A stretch of DNA of 62,385 bases from positions 1 through 62,385 of the forward strand of contig CAJTCE010000023.1 in NCBI GenBank assembly GCA_910574745.1, in the 5' to 3' direction. Source of the stretch: Lachnospiraceae bacterium. GTDB taxonomy: Bacteria; Bacillota; Clostridia; Lachnospirales; Lachnospiraceae. The translations under genes were made by a program, and so were the position numbers. Positions 52,951 through 62,164 of the stretch are shown here, piece by piece. Each line of letters opens with the position of its first letter. Position 1 is the stretch's first letter. The notes beneath the pieces were generated by a model that saw only the letters and a list, made by a program, of their open reading frames with translations, was not told the origin of the DNA and did not search any database.

Positions 52951-54192
52951 TTAATCATTCTGACTTAACACCATCATAACGCTCAATCGTTTCAAAGGCC
53001 ACAAAGCCGCCGCTTCCCCCAGGAAATAGCAGACCATAAAGGCGTCTGTAACAAAGAACAGCATTTCGGCTGCCACCTTTAAAATCACCGCGCTTACAAT
53101 ACATCCCAAAACACATCCGGTCAAAGCCGTCAATGCGTATTCCAAACAAATGATCATAAAACTGCTGCCATGTCCTTGTCCCAAAGATCTCATGATGGCA
53201 TATTCCGGTTTTCTCCCCTTTATTAAAAGGCTTGCCGTTACATAGCCGATGCATAAAACCGTCACTCCCAAAAAGGGCAGCATACCCATAAGCAGATTTT
53301 TGTTTCTGATAAGCTGTTCCGCCGCCTGGATAAAAGTCTCGTCCCTTATGGAAAGTCCGTATCCGTCATACCAGTTCTCTGCTCCGGGCAAAATCTCCAG
53401 AAACTGCAGCTTTTTCATCTCGTCCTTAAAAGCATTTATCTCGTAAGGGTTTTTTAACATAAAGGAGGCCGAACTGGCATAAAACTCAATCCCATTTTCA
53501 TAAAAAAGACTTCTTGCGGTTTCAAAGGGTATGATAATATTGGGTTTCGTATCAGTTCCCGTATAATTCTCTATATTCATAAGCCCCACAACCGTATATT
53601 CCCCTACATCCAAAGGTTCCAAAACAATAACATGATCCTGTCTGAAGTTTGTATAGTAAGCGCTCAGGGTAAGGGTCGCTCCGGGAACTATCCCCTGTTC
53701 TTTGGCAGCTGCCTCGTCTATGACGCAGATTCTTTCCTTTGATGAAAAAAATGTTTGCGCGTCCATATCCTCCGAAAGCCCCTTCGATTTACCGGAAAAT
53801 ACTATTTCACCTTCTGAAAATCCCGAAACTGCTGCGGCATTGTTAATCCCTACCGCATAATAAGGCAGCCGTTCCAGATAATCATCGCCTTCAATCCTTC
53901 CGTTTCCCATCCGTAGCTGTATAGAAAAAAGCGGCTGATCGACATATTCCGAATTTAAAATGCCGTCCACATATTTTTCCTGGATTTTCAATCCCGACGC
54001 AAGCGTTCCTTTTAAATTGCAGACGGTTCCTTTTACAGGCAGCACTTTGGGCAGCTCCTCCATCTGTTTGTCCACTTCTGCAATATTTCCCATATAGGCG
54101 TTTAAAAGAATAACCGTTATCATACAGATTAAAAGATTTAAAACTGTTTTCTTCTTATACCGGATGCCGTTTTCCACAGCTCTTTGAAGCAT
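52951..54192 (-). CDS. FtsX-like ABC permease
   Basis: The 413-residue protein has one N-terminal membrane segment (VLNLLICMITVILLNAYMG), a large extracellular domain of about 250 residues and three C-terminal segments; GRKPEYAIMRSLGQGHGS is the FtsX-type cytosolic loop. It is the first ABC gene after the putative anti-sigma gene and shares an operon with an ATPase and a larger permease. Confidence 0.9.
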   Translation of the reverse strand: MLQRAVENGIRYKKKTVLNLLICMITVILLNAYMGNIAEVDKQMEELPKVLPVKGTVCNLKGTLASGLKIQEKYVDGILNSEYVDQPLFSIQLRMGNGRIEGDDYLERLPYYAVGINNAAAVSGFSEGEIVFSGKSKGLSEDMDAQTFFSSKERICVIDEAAAKEQGIVPGATLTLSAYYTNFRQDHVIVLEPLDVGEYTVVGLMNIENYTGTDTKPNIIIPFETARSLFYENGIEFYASSASFMLKNPYEINAFKDEMKKLQFLEILPGAENWYDGYGLSIRDETFIQAAEQLIRNKNLLMGMLPFLGVTVLCIGYVTASLLIKGRKPEYAIMRSLGQGHGSSFMIICLEYALTALTGCVLGCIVSAVILKVAAEMLFFVTDAFMVCYFLGEAAALWPLKRLSVMMVLSQND

Positions 54193-54234
54193 AAATAAAG
54201 CCCCCTCTCTTTTATTTCCCTCACACCGTTCCTT

Positions 54235-54825
54235 TTACTCGGAAGATTCATCCAAAAGCTCCACATAGTATCTGCCGTTTTCCCTGCTCATGATAAGCCT
54301 GTATTTTCCCGCCTTATTTCCGTCTTTATCGGTCAGATACAAAAGCAAATCCGTGTCCATATAATCAGGAAAATCAAATTCCCCATCGTCATGCACATAC
54401 CATATAATGACATTGTCGTTATGAGAAATATAATCCAATCCGATCATAGTTCCCACATCCCTGTAATAACATTCATAGCCATCGGGAACCTCTAAGCTGA
54501 AGGTATAGCCTCCAAAGCGGGTTTCGTTGGAAGATGACAGCTGTCTTTTTTCTCCCACAGGCAGCTTCATCCAGTTATCTTGATCCATTTCGGAAGCATA
54601 AACGTTCAGTCCGACCTGCTCTTTTCCCGCAAAGCGCATTTCCCATATGCCCGCCAGAGAGCAGATGAAAACAGCTGCCGCCGCTGCTATGGCATATTTT
54701 ATCAGCTTACTGCCCTTTCCTCTTTTTCTGTATTTTATATTTTCAAAAATACGCTCCTTAAAATCCTTTTTCGGCTCAATCTGACCGATCATTTCCTTTA
54801 TCCGTTCAAATCTGTCATCATCCAT
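54235..54825 (-). CDS. Putative anti-sigma-like single-pass membrane protein
   Basis: The 196-residue protein has a ~45-residue cytosolic N-terminus (MDDDRFERIKEMIGQIEPKKDFKERIFENI), one membrane segment (IKYAIAAAAAVFICSLAGIW) and an extracellular domain of about 125 residues (GGYTFSLEVPDGYECYYRDVG) with a Tyr-rich end. It lacks the Zn-binding HxxxCxxC motif of zinc anti-sigma factors. Start MDDDRFE at 54825 has GGGAGGG 8 bases before it and overlaps the sigma gene stop by 8 bases. Its position directly after an ECF sigma gene suggests anti-sigma function. Confidence 0.7.
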   Translation of the reverse strand: MDDDRFERIKEMIGQIEPKKDFKERIFENIKYRKRGKGSKLIKYAIAAAAAVFICSLAGIWEMRFAGKEQVGLNVYASEMDQDNWMKLPVGEKRQLSSSNETRFGGYTFSLEVPDGYECYYRDVGTMIGLDYISHNDNVIIWYVHDDGEFDFPDYMDTDLLLYLTDKDGNKAGKYRLIMSRENGRYYVELLDESSE

Positions 54826-55282
54826 TTTCATGCCCTCCCAGCAATTCATTTAATTTTTCCCTGCCTCTTTCCAGCCGTTTTTTGACGGCCGATTCGGATA
54901 TTTTCAGAATTTCCGTTATCTCCCCGATCTTATAGCCTTCTACATAATATAAAAGAAACACTTCCTTATATACAGCCGGCAGCTTCATAAGAGCTTCCAT
55001 CAAGGCATGGTCCGCCTCATTTTTGCATGTCATCCCAAGCTGTTCCAAAGGAATCAGGGGATGTCTTTGATAAAACCGCAGCTTATTTTTGCAAATATTG
55101 ATGTTAACACGTAAGAGCCAGGCTTTTATATGCTCTTTGCTTTGAAATTCCTTTCTGTGCTCCATGTATTTGATCAGGGTATCCTGAACCGCGTCTTCGG
55201 CGTCATACCTGCTTCTTAGCATGACTACGCCCACGCGGTAGAGCATGTTCCCGAATTCCTCAAAAGCTTCTTCTGCTTCCAC
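54818..55282 (-). CDS. ECF-type RNA polymerase sigma factor
   Basis: The factor has sigma region 2 (GNMLYRVGVVMLRSRYDAEDAVQDTLIKYM and WLLRVNINICKNKLRF) and region 4 (MEALMKLPAVYKEVFLLYYVEGYKIGEITEILKISESAVKKRLERGREKL), without regions 1 and 3. The GTG at 55282 with AAAGGCGG 8 bases upstream gives about 154 residues. An ATG at 55333 would add 17 residues but has no ribosome site. It probably directs the operon behind it: anti-sigma-like protein, two permeases and an ATPase. Confidence 0.88.
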   Translation of the reverse strand: MEAEEAFEEFGNMLYRVGVVMLRSRYDAEDAVQDTLIKYMEHRKEFQSKEHIKAWLLRVNINICKNKLRFYQRHPLIPLEQLGMTCKNEADHALMEALMKLPAVYKEVFLLYYVEGYKIGEITEILKISESAVKKRLERGREKLNELLGGHENG

Positions 55283-55349
55283 TGTCTTCACCGCCTTTAT
55301 AGTAATACACCCGGGATGGGGAAAAAGTGACATTATTTTATAAAATCAT

Positions 55350-55386
55350 AAAAATTGCCGAAAGACTCAGACCTCATCTTTCGGCA
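55350..55386 (-). terminator. Terminator after the SGNH hydrolase gene
   Basis: A perfect 10-bp stem TGCCGAAAGA / TCTTTCGGCA (55356-55365 and 55377-55386) with an 11-base loop is followed on the minus strand by ATTTTTATGATTTT. It lies just before the sigma operon. Confidence 0.88.
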
Positions 55387-55423
55387 AATTATATTTATCT
55401 TACTTATAAAACAAAACTCTACA

Positions 55424-56512
55424 TCAACCGGACACTAACAGCGCCAACACTGCAAATTTCATTGTTTTCCCTTCTTCCGGCAGCACCTTTACGGCTACAT
55501 GATGCTTTTTTTTGCATGCAGATGCATACACCTCGTCGCTTCTTCCGAAGTCGCCCCATCCATCGGGAAAATTTCCGTCAAGAACCCGTTCACATTTACC
55601 GTCTATGTAGATTTCGGCTTTTCCGAAGCTGCCGTCTACGGCTTTCCAATAGGTCAGGCCAAGGTTAGCAAATTCTAACTCAAATTCCAGACTGCCTATA
55701 TCGGAATTTCCCAGCCAGCCGTTATGAAGATGGGGATGAAGGTCTGCCGTTTCCCAGCCGTTTAAGCTTACAGGAGCGGTATTTGACCCGTCCAGAATGT
55801 CTCCGATTCCTTCTTTGGGATTTGTTTCCGTTTCCCGGGCTTCTGTCCTTTTCGCTTTTTCTTTACCGCATTCCTCATAAATCCTGTCTAAATAAGCGCA
55901 CACCAGTCCTCCTGCAATTTCATGGCCTCTATCGTTGGGATGAATGTCGTCGGGGGAAATATCCGCCCATTGATAGCATCCCGCTTCTATTTCCGCCAAA
56001 ACCACATTGCCGTAGCTGATCATGGGAAGCTTATATTTTTCTCCCACCTTGGAATGATATGCCTGGGCATTGGTCCCGTCCTCCATGGTCATAAACAAAA
56101 GCACCACTGCCGGTCTGCTTTTTGCACAAAGCAGAGTCTTTATCAGGCGTTCATAGCTTTTTTCATAGAAAGGCTCCGCCGTATCGTTTACGGTAAAATC
56201 CACTATGATGAAATCCGGCTCATAGGAAAGTACGTCTCTTTTTGCCCGATGCAGACCCAGATAGGAATCCGTAGCCCCTATACCTGCATTGATATAGTTG
56301 ATTTCCGTTTCCGGGAACTTCTTTTTCCACCAGTTCGCCATGATTCCCGCATAGGATTTTTCAGGCGAAGAGGAAAAGAACCCTTCCGTAATGGAGCCGC
56401 CCAACGCCGCAACCGTAACAGGCTGCCCGGATATTGCCTTTTCCATAACCTTTCTGACAGCCCCGTCGTCCGAATTTTTCCATGCAAATGCTTTTTTTCT
56501 TAAATTTATCAT
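55424..56512 (-). CDS. SGNH/GDSL hydrolase with C-terminal beta domain
   Basis: The 362-residue protein has no signal peptide. SGNH blocks are seen: nucleophile GGSITEGF, IGATDSYLGLHRA, FTVNDTAEPF and the Asp-His pair in DDIHPNDRGHEIA. About 125 C-terminal residues (SLNGWETADLHPHLHNGW ... KHHVAVKVLPEEGKTMKF) look like a beta-sandwich. Similar proteins are carbohydrate or acyl esterases. It lies alone between a terminator and a DUF4125 gene. Confidence 0.9.
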   Translation of the reverse strand: MINLRKKAFAWKNSDDGAVRKVMEKAISGQPVTVAALGGSITEGFFSSSPEKSYAGIMANWWKKKFPETEINYINAGIGATDSYLGLHRAKRDVLSYEPDFIIVDFTVNDTAEPFYEKSYERLIKTLLCAKSRPAVVLLFMTMEDGTNAQAYHSKVGEKYKLPMISYGNVVLAEIEAGCYQWADISPDDIHPNDRGHEIAGGLVCAYLDRIYEECGKEKAKRTEARETETNPKEGIGDILDGSNTAPVSLNGWETADLHPHLHNGWLGNSDIGSLEFELEFANLGLTYWKAVDGSFGKAEIYIDGKCERVLDGNFPDGWGDFGRSDEVYASACKKKHHVAVKVLPEEGKTMKFAVLALLVSG

Positions 56513-56571
56513 GCCGTATTCTCCCTGCCTTTTTGTCTGGAAAACCTTTCATTTCGACCTCAAAACATTTT

Positions 56572-57207
56572 CTATTCTCTTTCAGCCTGTTTCTTCTCTG
56601 CATCCTCTAAAGACTGATAACCGTAAAATTTCACTTCATTTTCAATGATCTTCTCCAAAAGGTTTTCGCCGTTTTCTTCCGCCTGTATTACCTGCTTATA
56701 AATCAGTTCCACAGTCTTTGAAGAATAAGTCTTGTACTCACCTCTTAAATAACTTTCTGAAGAAGAGCCGTTATATACGCTGTCCTCACTACTTCTGAAT
56801 ACTCTGCCGTTTTCACGGATATGGGGATACATCTCATAGACCTGCTTATCCCACTTCACATGGATATCCGCCATCTCATCTATCATTTTTTCCGTTTCGC
56901 GGGAAACCTTTGGCAGATGCTCTTTGATTCCTTCAAACTCTTCCGGATAGGTAGTTTCCATCATGAAACCGTATTTTTCAAAAATCAGATTCCGTCCCTG
57001 TTTAATGGAATTTTTCAGATCGTCCATATAACTTTCCAACGTCTCTTTGGAATAAACCATCCACTGGCTCATCCGCATCTTAAAAAAAGTATCCGGATCA
57101 TTCTGACAGGATGCTCTTCCTCCCGTATTCTCTACGTTTTGAAACAGTTCCCATTCCGTCTGTGCAATATCAAAAATCAATCGTTCCGTTTCGCTGACCT
57201 GTGCCAT
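56572..57207 (-). CDS. DUF4125 family protein
   Basis: The 211-residue cytosolic, helical protein begins with the family motif FDIAQTEWELFQNVENTGGRASCQNDPDTFFKMRMSQW in two parts (EWELFQNV, GGRASCQ) and continues with long charged helices. No function is established. It is 19 bases from the lipoprotein gene on the same strand, and is probably co-transcribed. Confidence 0.85.
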   Translation of the reverse strand: MAQVSETERLIFDIAQTEWELFQNVENTGGRASCQNDPDTFFKMRMSQWMVYSKETLESYMDDLKNSIKQGRNLIFEKYGFMMETTYPEEFEGIKEHLPKVSRETEKMIDEMADIHVKWDKQVYEMYPHIRENGRVFRSSEDSVYNGSSSESYLRGEYKTYSSKTVELIYKQVIQAEENGENLLEKIIENEVKFYGYQSLEDAEKKQAERE

Positions 57208-57226
57208 GTAAAACCACTGCTCCTTT

Positions 57227-58396
57227 CTATCTGACCTTTATGCCCGTATCAATTTCTATGGAAGCCCTTACACCTTCGGATTCGCTTATTACTTCTCCGG
57301 GAATATACATAATGAGTACCAGCGTATCATCCTTTACATAGCTGAAACCGTAAGGCTCCTTTTCAAGATTCTCAAGATCAAAATCATATAAGTTGAATTG
57401 TTCTTTATAATCATCTGCAGAAGGCTCCATTCTCTTCATGAATTCATCGAATGCCTCCCTGTCAATATCCTTACTGATAACTTTATAATAGCCTCCTGTT
57501 GCCAGATTATGGGCCGCTTCATCCAAAGCATCTCCCCAATCACTTAAACGGACGCATTTTCTGTTTACCATATCAAAGCTGATTGCAAATATGTCCTTTC
57601 CATAATCGCCCATATCCCTTCGGAACACAAAGGATACGAACTCCGTATTGCACGCAACGATTTCATAGTCTACCGTATAAGTATCATACTCTATATCTTC
57701 CCCTGTTTCCGGCTTTTCTCCCGTAGCAATTTCCCTAATTGCCGTATTCCACTGATTTTGTACACTTTCATCTGACATATCCACAAACTGGGGATAATAA
57801 ACGCTTTTTCCATTCTCATTGTCCGAAGCATCGGTCAGTCTGTACTTCAGAGGTTCTGCTTTCTCTGTTCCGGTTTCTTCCGGCTCCTGCTCTACGTCCG
57901 ATTCAAAAAAGGTCAAAGGACCTTCATAAGCGGTATGACCGGTCTCAAGAGCCTCTCCTTCTACCGTGATCAGAATGCTTTCTCCATCATAAGCAGTTAA
58001 AAACGTATTAACCAGACCGCCCATTACAATATATTCTCCGCTGCTTCCCATCATATTGAGATATTGGGAAAATCCTTTTGACAAGTCCAGCTTCAGGGCT
58101 TTTCCGTCCTGCTCAAAATTCTTTACCTCGGTATCAATGGACACCACGTTCATTTTTGCCAGCTCGCTGATCAGATTTTTGGGAGTCAGACCTTTTATTT
58201 CCACCTCTTTCTGCTCAAATCCGTCTGCCGCCGCATTTCCGTAATAAACAAGAACCTTTACCGCTTCTTCTTCCTCTTCCACGCTTTCAGGCTGCTGCAC
58301 CGCCTCCGGCGTCTTTATATCAGCCGTTTCATTTGTACAGCCCGTTACCGAAAGAAGCATCAGCAGGATCAGCCATAAAACAAATTTCTTCTTCAT
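57227..58396 (-). CDS. GerMN-domain lipoprotein
   Basis: The 389-residue lipoprotein has signal MKKKFVLWLILLMLLSV and lipobox VTGC (Cys near 20). A GerMN-like domain lies at about 48-150 (VKVLVYYGNAAADGF ... KFENFEQDGKALKLDLSKGF-like residues), known from spore germination GerM and other lipoproteins. The C-terminal half resembles DUF3298/DUF4163 (SVYYPQFVD ... NRKCVRLSDW ... YGFSYVKDDTLVLIMYIPGE). Start at 58396 has AAGGAGAG upstream; ATGs further up lack a site. Confidence 0.88.
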   Translation of the reverse strand: MKKKFVLWLILLMLLSVTGCTNETADIKTPEAVQQPESVEEEEEAVKVLVYYGNAAADGFEQKEVEIKGLTPKNLISELAKMNVVSIDTEVKNFEQDGKALKLDLSKGFSQYLNMMGSSGEYIVMGGLVNTFLTAYDGESILITVEGEALETGHTAYEGPLTFFESDVEQEPEETGTEKAEPLKYRLTDASDNENGKSVYYPQFVDMSDESVQNQWNTAIREIATGEKPETGEDIEYDTYTVDYEIVACNTEFVSFVFRRDMGDYGKDIFAISFDMVNRKCVRLSDWGDALDEAAHNLATGGYYKVISKDIDREAFDEFMKRMEPSADDYKEQFNLYDFDLENLEKEPYGFSYVKDDTLVLIMYIPGEVISESEGVRASIEIDTGIKVR

Positions 58397-58455
58397 AATA
58401 ATAATCTCTCCTTTTTCCACTCATACACTTTTTCATAAAATATGGAATCATAGCT

Positions 58456-58484
58456 ACTATACCATGTTTGAGAGCTTTTGAGAA
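58456..58484 (-). promoter_or_regulatory. Likely promoter of the GerMN lipoprotein operon
   Basis: TTCTCA (58479-58484) and TATAGT (58456-58461) are separated by 17 bp, about 60 bases before the start codon. Confidence 0.45.
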
Positions 58485-58495
58485 GAGCGCAAATC

Positions 58496-59737
58496 CTATC
58501 TGTCATAACCCAAAAAATCCAGAACGCTTTCAATGCGTATTTCCGTAAGGGCGCTGTTGGTCGTCCGGCTTAAGTCTTCCTCCAACGCAAAATAGCCCCA
58601 TTCATTTCCGCTGTAAATCCGTGCTTCCATAAACTCCTCTCCCGCATTAGGATCAGTCCCGGAAAAATAACTGCAGATGGCTATCATATCTGTATAGCCG
58701 TCACGGTTATAATCCGGAAAGGAAACGCATTCTACCCTATGGAAAAGAGCATTCCGTATATTTTCCTGTTCCATTCCCCATAAATAAGCAACGGCCTGAC
58801 CATCCTTTAACACAATAAAAGTCACGTCTGCAGCGGGATTTTTTTCCGTTTCAGGTTCATAGGCCGCTACGGTTACTTCTCCATGTTGCGCCACGGTCGT
58901 CTGAAAGGTCTGATCTTTTATCAGCCCCTCCTCTGTCATCAGGCGGTTGGAAATAAAACGGTAACCCTCTTCCGTTTTTTCCAGAACCGTTTCCGTATCT
59001 ATTTGACGATAAGCTCCCTCCATCAGATTTTCATCCCGCTTAAACCGAAGGGTAAAGCGCTTTTCATCCTTTGTGGTTCCACCGATACAGGTATAGGCGG
59101 TATAATTGGTGTCTCCCGCCTCATGATAATAGGCGTCGTACTCCGGCAGGTAAGTCCACTGCAGGGGATTTTCCATCTGTTCATAGGACAAACCGGTTCT
59201 TCTCAATAACACCTCATTCATCTTTGCAGTTGTAAGCTTTACTACATCCGTATATATTTCCTCATATCCCGCAGCGTTTAAATAAGCCTTTTCCTCTTCC
59301 CGGCTTAAAGGTTCCGTCTTTATTCCGGCTCCGGTATAAAAAACTTCTTCCAGATCGATCTTTTCCGGCGAATCATAAACAGACAGCAGAAATCCATAGT
59401 TTCCGTATCCGTCAGCCTCTGTTACAAATTTTGTAAATTCCGAAAGTTCTTCCTTGCTTAAGCTTCTTGCCTCTAAAGACTTTTCTTCTTCCTCCGGGGC
59501 GGATAAGTCCTTCCATTCCTGCTTCATGTCTACCTCAGCTACAGGCTGTTCTACATCTGCCCGCACCGAATCCTGTCTCATCTTTGAGTCGTCTGTATCC
59601 TGCTGTGTACCCGTTTCATTTACATTTCGCCCTTCATCATTTACTTCCTTTGTGCATGCGCTCAAAAGGCAGACCGCCAACATACTGCCAAGCAATACGG
59701 ACAAAATCTCTTTCTTTTTCCATCGTTTCATTCCCAT
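58496..59737 (-). CDS. Lipoprotein of unknown function
   Basis: The 413-residue lipoprotein has signal and lipobox LSAC (Cys near 28), an acidic linker and a beta-rich region. Near the C-terminus DYNRDGYTDMI is an EF-hand or FG-GAP-like Asp-rich loop that could bind calcium. No other domain is recognised. It lies 59 bases downstream of the BlaR1-like gene on the same strand, so it may be regulated by the same BlaI-like repressor. Confidence 0.8.
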   Translation of the reverse strand: MGMKRWKKKEILSVLLGSMLAVCLLSACTKEVNDEGRNVNETGTQQDTDDSKMRQDSVRADVEQPVAEVDMKQEWKDLSAPEEEEKSLEARSLSKEELSEFTKFVTEADGYGNYGFLLSVYDSPEKIDLEEVFYTGAGIKTEPLSREEEKAYLNAAGYEEIYTDVVKLTTAKMNEVLLRRTGLSYEQMENPLQWTYLPEYDAYYHEAGDTNYTAYTCIGGTTKDEKRFTLRFKRDENLMEGAYRQIDTETVLEKTEEGYRFISNRLMTEEGLIKDQTFQTTVAQHGEVTVAAYEPETEKNPAADVTFIVLKDGQAVAYLWGMEQENIRNALFHRVECVSFPDYNRDGYTDMIAICSYFSGTDPNAGEEFMEARIYSGNEWGYFALEEDLSRTTNSALTEIRIESVLDFLGYDR

Positions 59738-59796
59738 AACTTCCTCTCTATTGTCTTCCTATCCCATTATTCCTATTTTGGCACAGTCAGCCGATA

Positions 59797-61569
59797 TTAA
59801 TGCCGGATATCCCCGTCCGGATAAGGACCTGTAAGGTTCCCGAAGGAATCCGTTTTATTATCCAGATCGATTTCATACGCCGTACCGTCCGCCATATCGA
59901 TCCGCCATGTACTTTGAACCGAAGGATAGGGCTGTCTGCAGCCTGTCACTTCCTGCCCGTTATACAAAGGAGAATTGGTCACAAACCAGACTGCTCTCTC
60001 CTCATGGTTCATGTCTGCAAAATTTTCAGGCAGCTTATACTGGTAAACCGGCGAATACCATACGCTTCTTGCATTGGCAAGATACACAGACGGAATCGAT
60101 ACAAATTCCTCCCTGTCGCCGCTTCCAAAGCTTCTGGTATAAAAAACTCTGCTATGCTCCAGGTCCTCCGGCGTCAATCCAAAGGAGAAATCCCCCAAGC
60201 CGGTGTAATAATAGTAGCATTCCTCAATCTTTGTTCCGGTCATTTCATAAAGCTCATAAAGGGCTTGCTGTGCCAGATAAGAGTATTCCTCCTCCGGCAT
60301 CAATTCCAGATCCACATAATCGTTTTCTATGAAAAAATCCGGTACATACAAATGGAGAACCGGTTCCCGGTATTCTTCCTCCCCGCCAAACAGCTCTTCC
60401 GCTTCTTCCATGAATTTCTGCGACTGCTCCGAAGGGTTTGTCGCAGATGATATGGTCTGAACGCGTTCCCGCTTTGAAAGAAACTCCCATACCGTATTCT
60501 GTTTTGCCGACACTTTAACAGAATTAAACAACATTCCCGCCATGGCCGCCACTAATATAGTGCTTCCCAAAATAACCCCTTTCATGGAAGTTTTTTTATA
60601 GTTCAGTACCCTTACAATCCGCTTCTTAACGTTTCCTTCTCCGAATGCCGTCATTCTGATGCTGTCCATTCTCCTGCCTGACGCCAAAGACAGCAGGGAT
60701 GCAGAATACTCTTTTTTAATCCCCTGTCCCATCTTTTCAATAACGATTTCGTCACAGGACATTTCCATATCCCTGCACATCAGATAGTAGGAAATCCATG
60801 CTAATGGGTTAAACCAGTGAAGGGATGTGATAAAAAACGCAACGCTCTTGATCAAATAGTCTTTCCTTTTTACATGAATTTTTTCATGGACAAGCACAAC
60901 CTCCCTTTCACTCCGTTCAAGATCTGACGGTAGATAAATACAAGGTTTTATTACCCCCAGCACAAAAGGAGTGCGCAGGTTATCCGCTACGTATATATTA
61001 TTTTTCTGGCATTTTGCTCCCGCTAACTGCTTTTTTAACCGGAATGCCGACCGGATACTATAAAACGCCAACGCCATAGCGCCGGCTAACCAAATCACGC
61101 CCGCAACGTCTGCCCACGCCGTCTGTTTTATCCCCTGCTGGTAAGTTCCTTCAGGCTGTCTCTGTTTACCGGCATTTTCATTGTGACCCATCAAAAGATT
61201 TCCGCCCTGAACATTCCCTTCTAAATCAGTTATCTGAAAATTCCCGTCTATTACACTCTCCTTGTCGCCGCTATCCAAACCCGTTTCCTTAAAAACCGTT
61301 TTCTCTCTTTTTGCATCTTCATTTCCTTCCTCCGATGTCTTTATATCATAAGAAATACTCTGCCAGATCTCCCCCGGTTCAAATCTAACCACACTATAGC
61401 TGCTTTCAGGAAATACGGGACACACAAACCGTAAAAACACCACCAGCCACAGCCCGTAAGAATAAATCTTCGGAAGTCTGTGCATAATGAGCCGCAAGAC
61501 CATGACAATAAGAGCGCAGTATCCTGCGGTTATACTCATATACAAAATACGAATGAATATTTGCTCCAT
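59797..61569 (-). CDS. BlaR1/MecR1-like membrane protease with novel sensor domain
   Basis: The 590-residue protein has four N-terminal membrane segments around a M56 peptidase domain (VLVHEKIHVKRKDY with HExxH near 229, then HWFNPLAWISYYLMCRDMEMSCDE). BlaR1 and MecR1 have a fifth membrane segment and a penicillin-binding extracellular domain. Here a last segment near 335-350 is followed by a ~230-residue domain (LFGGEEEYREPVLHLYVPDFF ... YSPVYQYKLPENF) with no SxxK nucleophile, so beta-lactams are an unlikely ligand. Start MEQIFIRILYM at 61569 follows GAAGGG. It lies 20 bases after the BlaI-like gene. Confidence 0.92.
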   Translation of the reverse strand: MEQIFIRILYMSITAGYCALIVMVLRLIMHRLPKIYSYGLWLVVFLRFVCPVFPESSYSVVRFEPGEIWQSISYDIKTSEEGNEDAKREKTVFKETGLDSGDKESVIDGNFQITDLEGNVQGGNLLMGHNENAGKQRQPEGTYQQGIKQTAWADVAGVIWLAGAMALAFYSIRSAFRLKKQLAGAKCQKNNIYVADNLRTPFVLGVIKPCIYLPSDLERSEREVVLVHEKIHVKRKDYLIKSVAFFITSLHWFNPLAWISYYLMCRDMEMSCDEIVIEKMGQGIKKEYSASLLSLASGRRMDSIRMTAFGEGNVKKRIVRVLNYKKTSMKGVILGSTILVAAMAGMLFNSVKVSAKQNTVWEFLSKRERVQTISSATNPSEQSQKFMEEAEELFGGEEEYREPVLHLYVPDFFIENDYVDLELMPEEEYSYLAQQALYELYEMTGTKIEECYYYYTGLGDFSFGLTPEDLEHSRVFYTRSFGSGDREEFVSIPSVYLANARSVWYSPVYQYKLPENFADMNHEERAVWFVTNSPLYNGQEVTGCRQPYPSVQSTWRIDMADGTAYEIDLDNKTDSFGNLTGPYPDGDIRH

Positions 61570-61589
61570 TTTTTCCCTTCTTTCCACAC

Positions 61590-61949
61590 TCAACCGCGAT
61601 AGCTTTCAATCAGTTCCTTCATTTCTTCGATCTGCGCATCCGTCAGTTTCTTTTTTCCCATAAATGCCGTTAAAAATGCCGGAAGAGAGCCGCCGAAGGT
61701 ATCCTCCACAAACTGACGGCTTTTCCCGCCGTAAAATTCTTTTTTGGAAATCAGGCAGGTTACCATGGCGTCTTTGTTTTCAAAAATCCCCCTATGACAC
61801 AGCTTCTTTAATACCGTATAAGTGGTGGATTTCTTCCAGCCTAATATTTCCTCACATTTTCTAACAAGCTCCGTGGAATTAATGGGCGCCTCCTCCCATA
61901 TAATATCCGCAAACTTTGATTCACTTTCCGCTAAACGGTACTCAGCCAT
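61590..61949 (-). CDS. BlaI/MecI-family repressor
   Basis: The 119-residue protein has a winged-helix domain (YRLAESESKFADIIWEEAPINSTELVRKCEEILGWKKSTTYTVLKKLCHRGIFENKD) and a C-terminal dimerisation part. These repressors bind DNA as dimers until the M56 protease cuts them. Start MAEYRLAES at 61949 has GGAGGAAG upstream. It is the first gene of the blaI-blaR1 unit and probably binds the two dyads at 62019-62065. Confidence 0.95.
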   Translation of the reverse strand: MAEYRLAESESKFADIIWEEAPINSTELVRKCEEILGWKKSTTYTVLKKLCHRGIFENKDAMVTCLISKKEFYGGKSRQFVEDTFGGSLPAFLTAFMGKKKLTDAQIEEMKELIESYRG

Positions 61950-62018
61950 TTTGATCTTCCTCCTGTGCCATATCATTATCGTTTTTGATTCCTTGTCCGT
62001 GCTCTCATAGTTTTTCCG

Positions 62019-62075
62019 GGTCTATATCAAATAGACCTTTATGCATAGTCTACTACCACTAGACCTAAATGTCAA
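62019..62075 (-). promoter_or_regulatory. Promoter with two BlaI-type operators
   Basis: On the minus strand, -35 TTGACA (62070-62075) and -10 TAGACT (62047-62052) are 17 bp apart. Two dyads share the half-site GTCTA: GTCTA-N7-TAGAC (62048-62064) between the boxes, and GGTCTAT-N5-ATAGACC (62019-62037) just downstream, 28 bp centre to centre. The position suits an autorepressor blocking polymerase. Confidence 0.8.
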
Positions 62076-62120
62076 CCTTTCCTCCCCCCATTCTTTCCGT
62101 CCCAATTACTTTTGCAAAAC

Positions 62121-62164
62121 AGAAAAGAAAAAACGGCATGCTTCCTGTATGAAAAAGCATGCCG
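62121..62164 (-). terminator. Terminator of a gene beyond the right edge
   Basis: A perfect 10-bp stem CGGCATGCTT / AAGCATGCCG (62134-62143 and 62155-62164) with an 11-base loop is followed on the minus strand by a T-rich run at 62121-62133. It would end transcription coming from the right. Confidence 0.85.
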
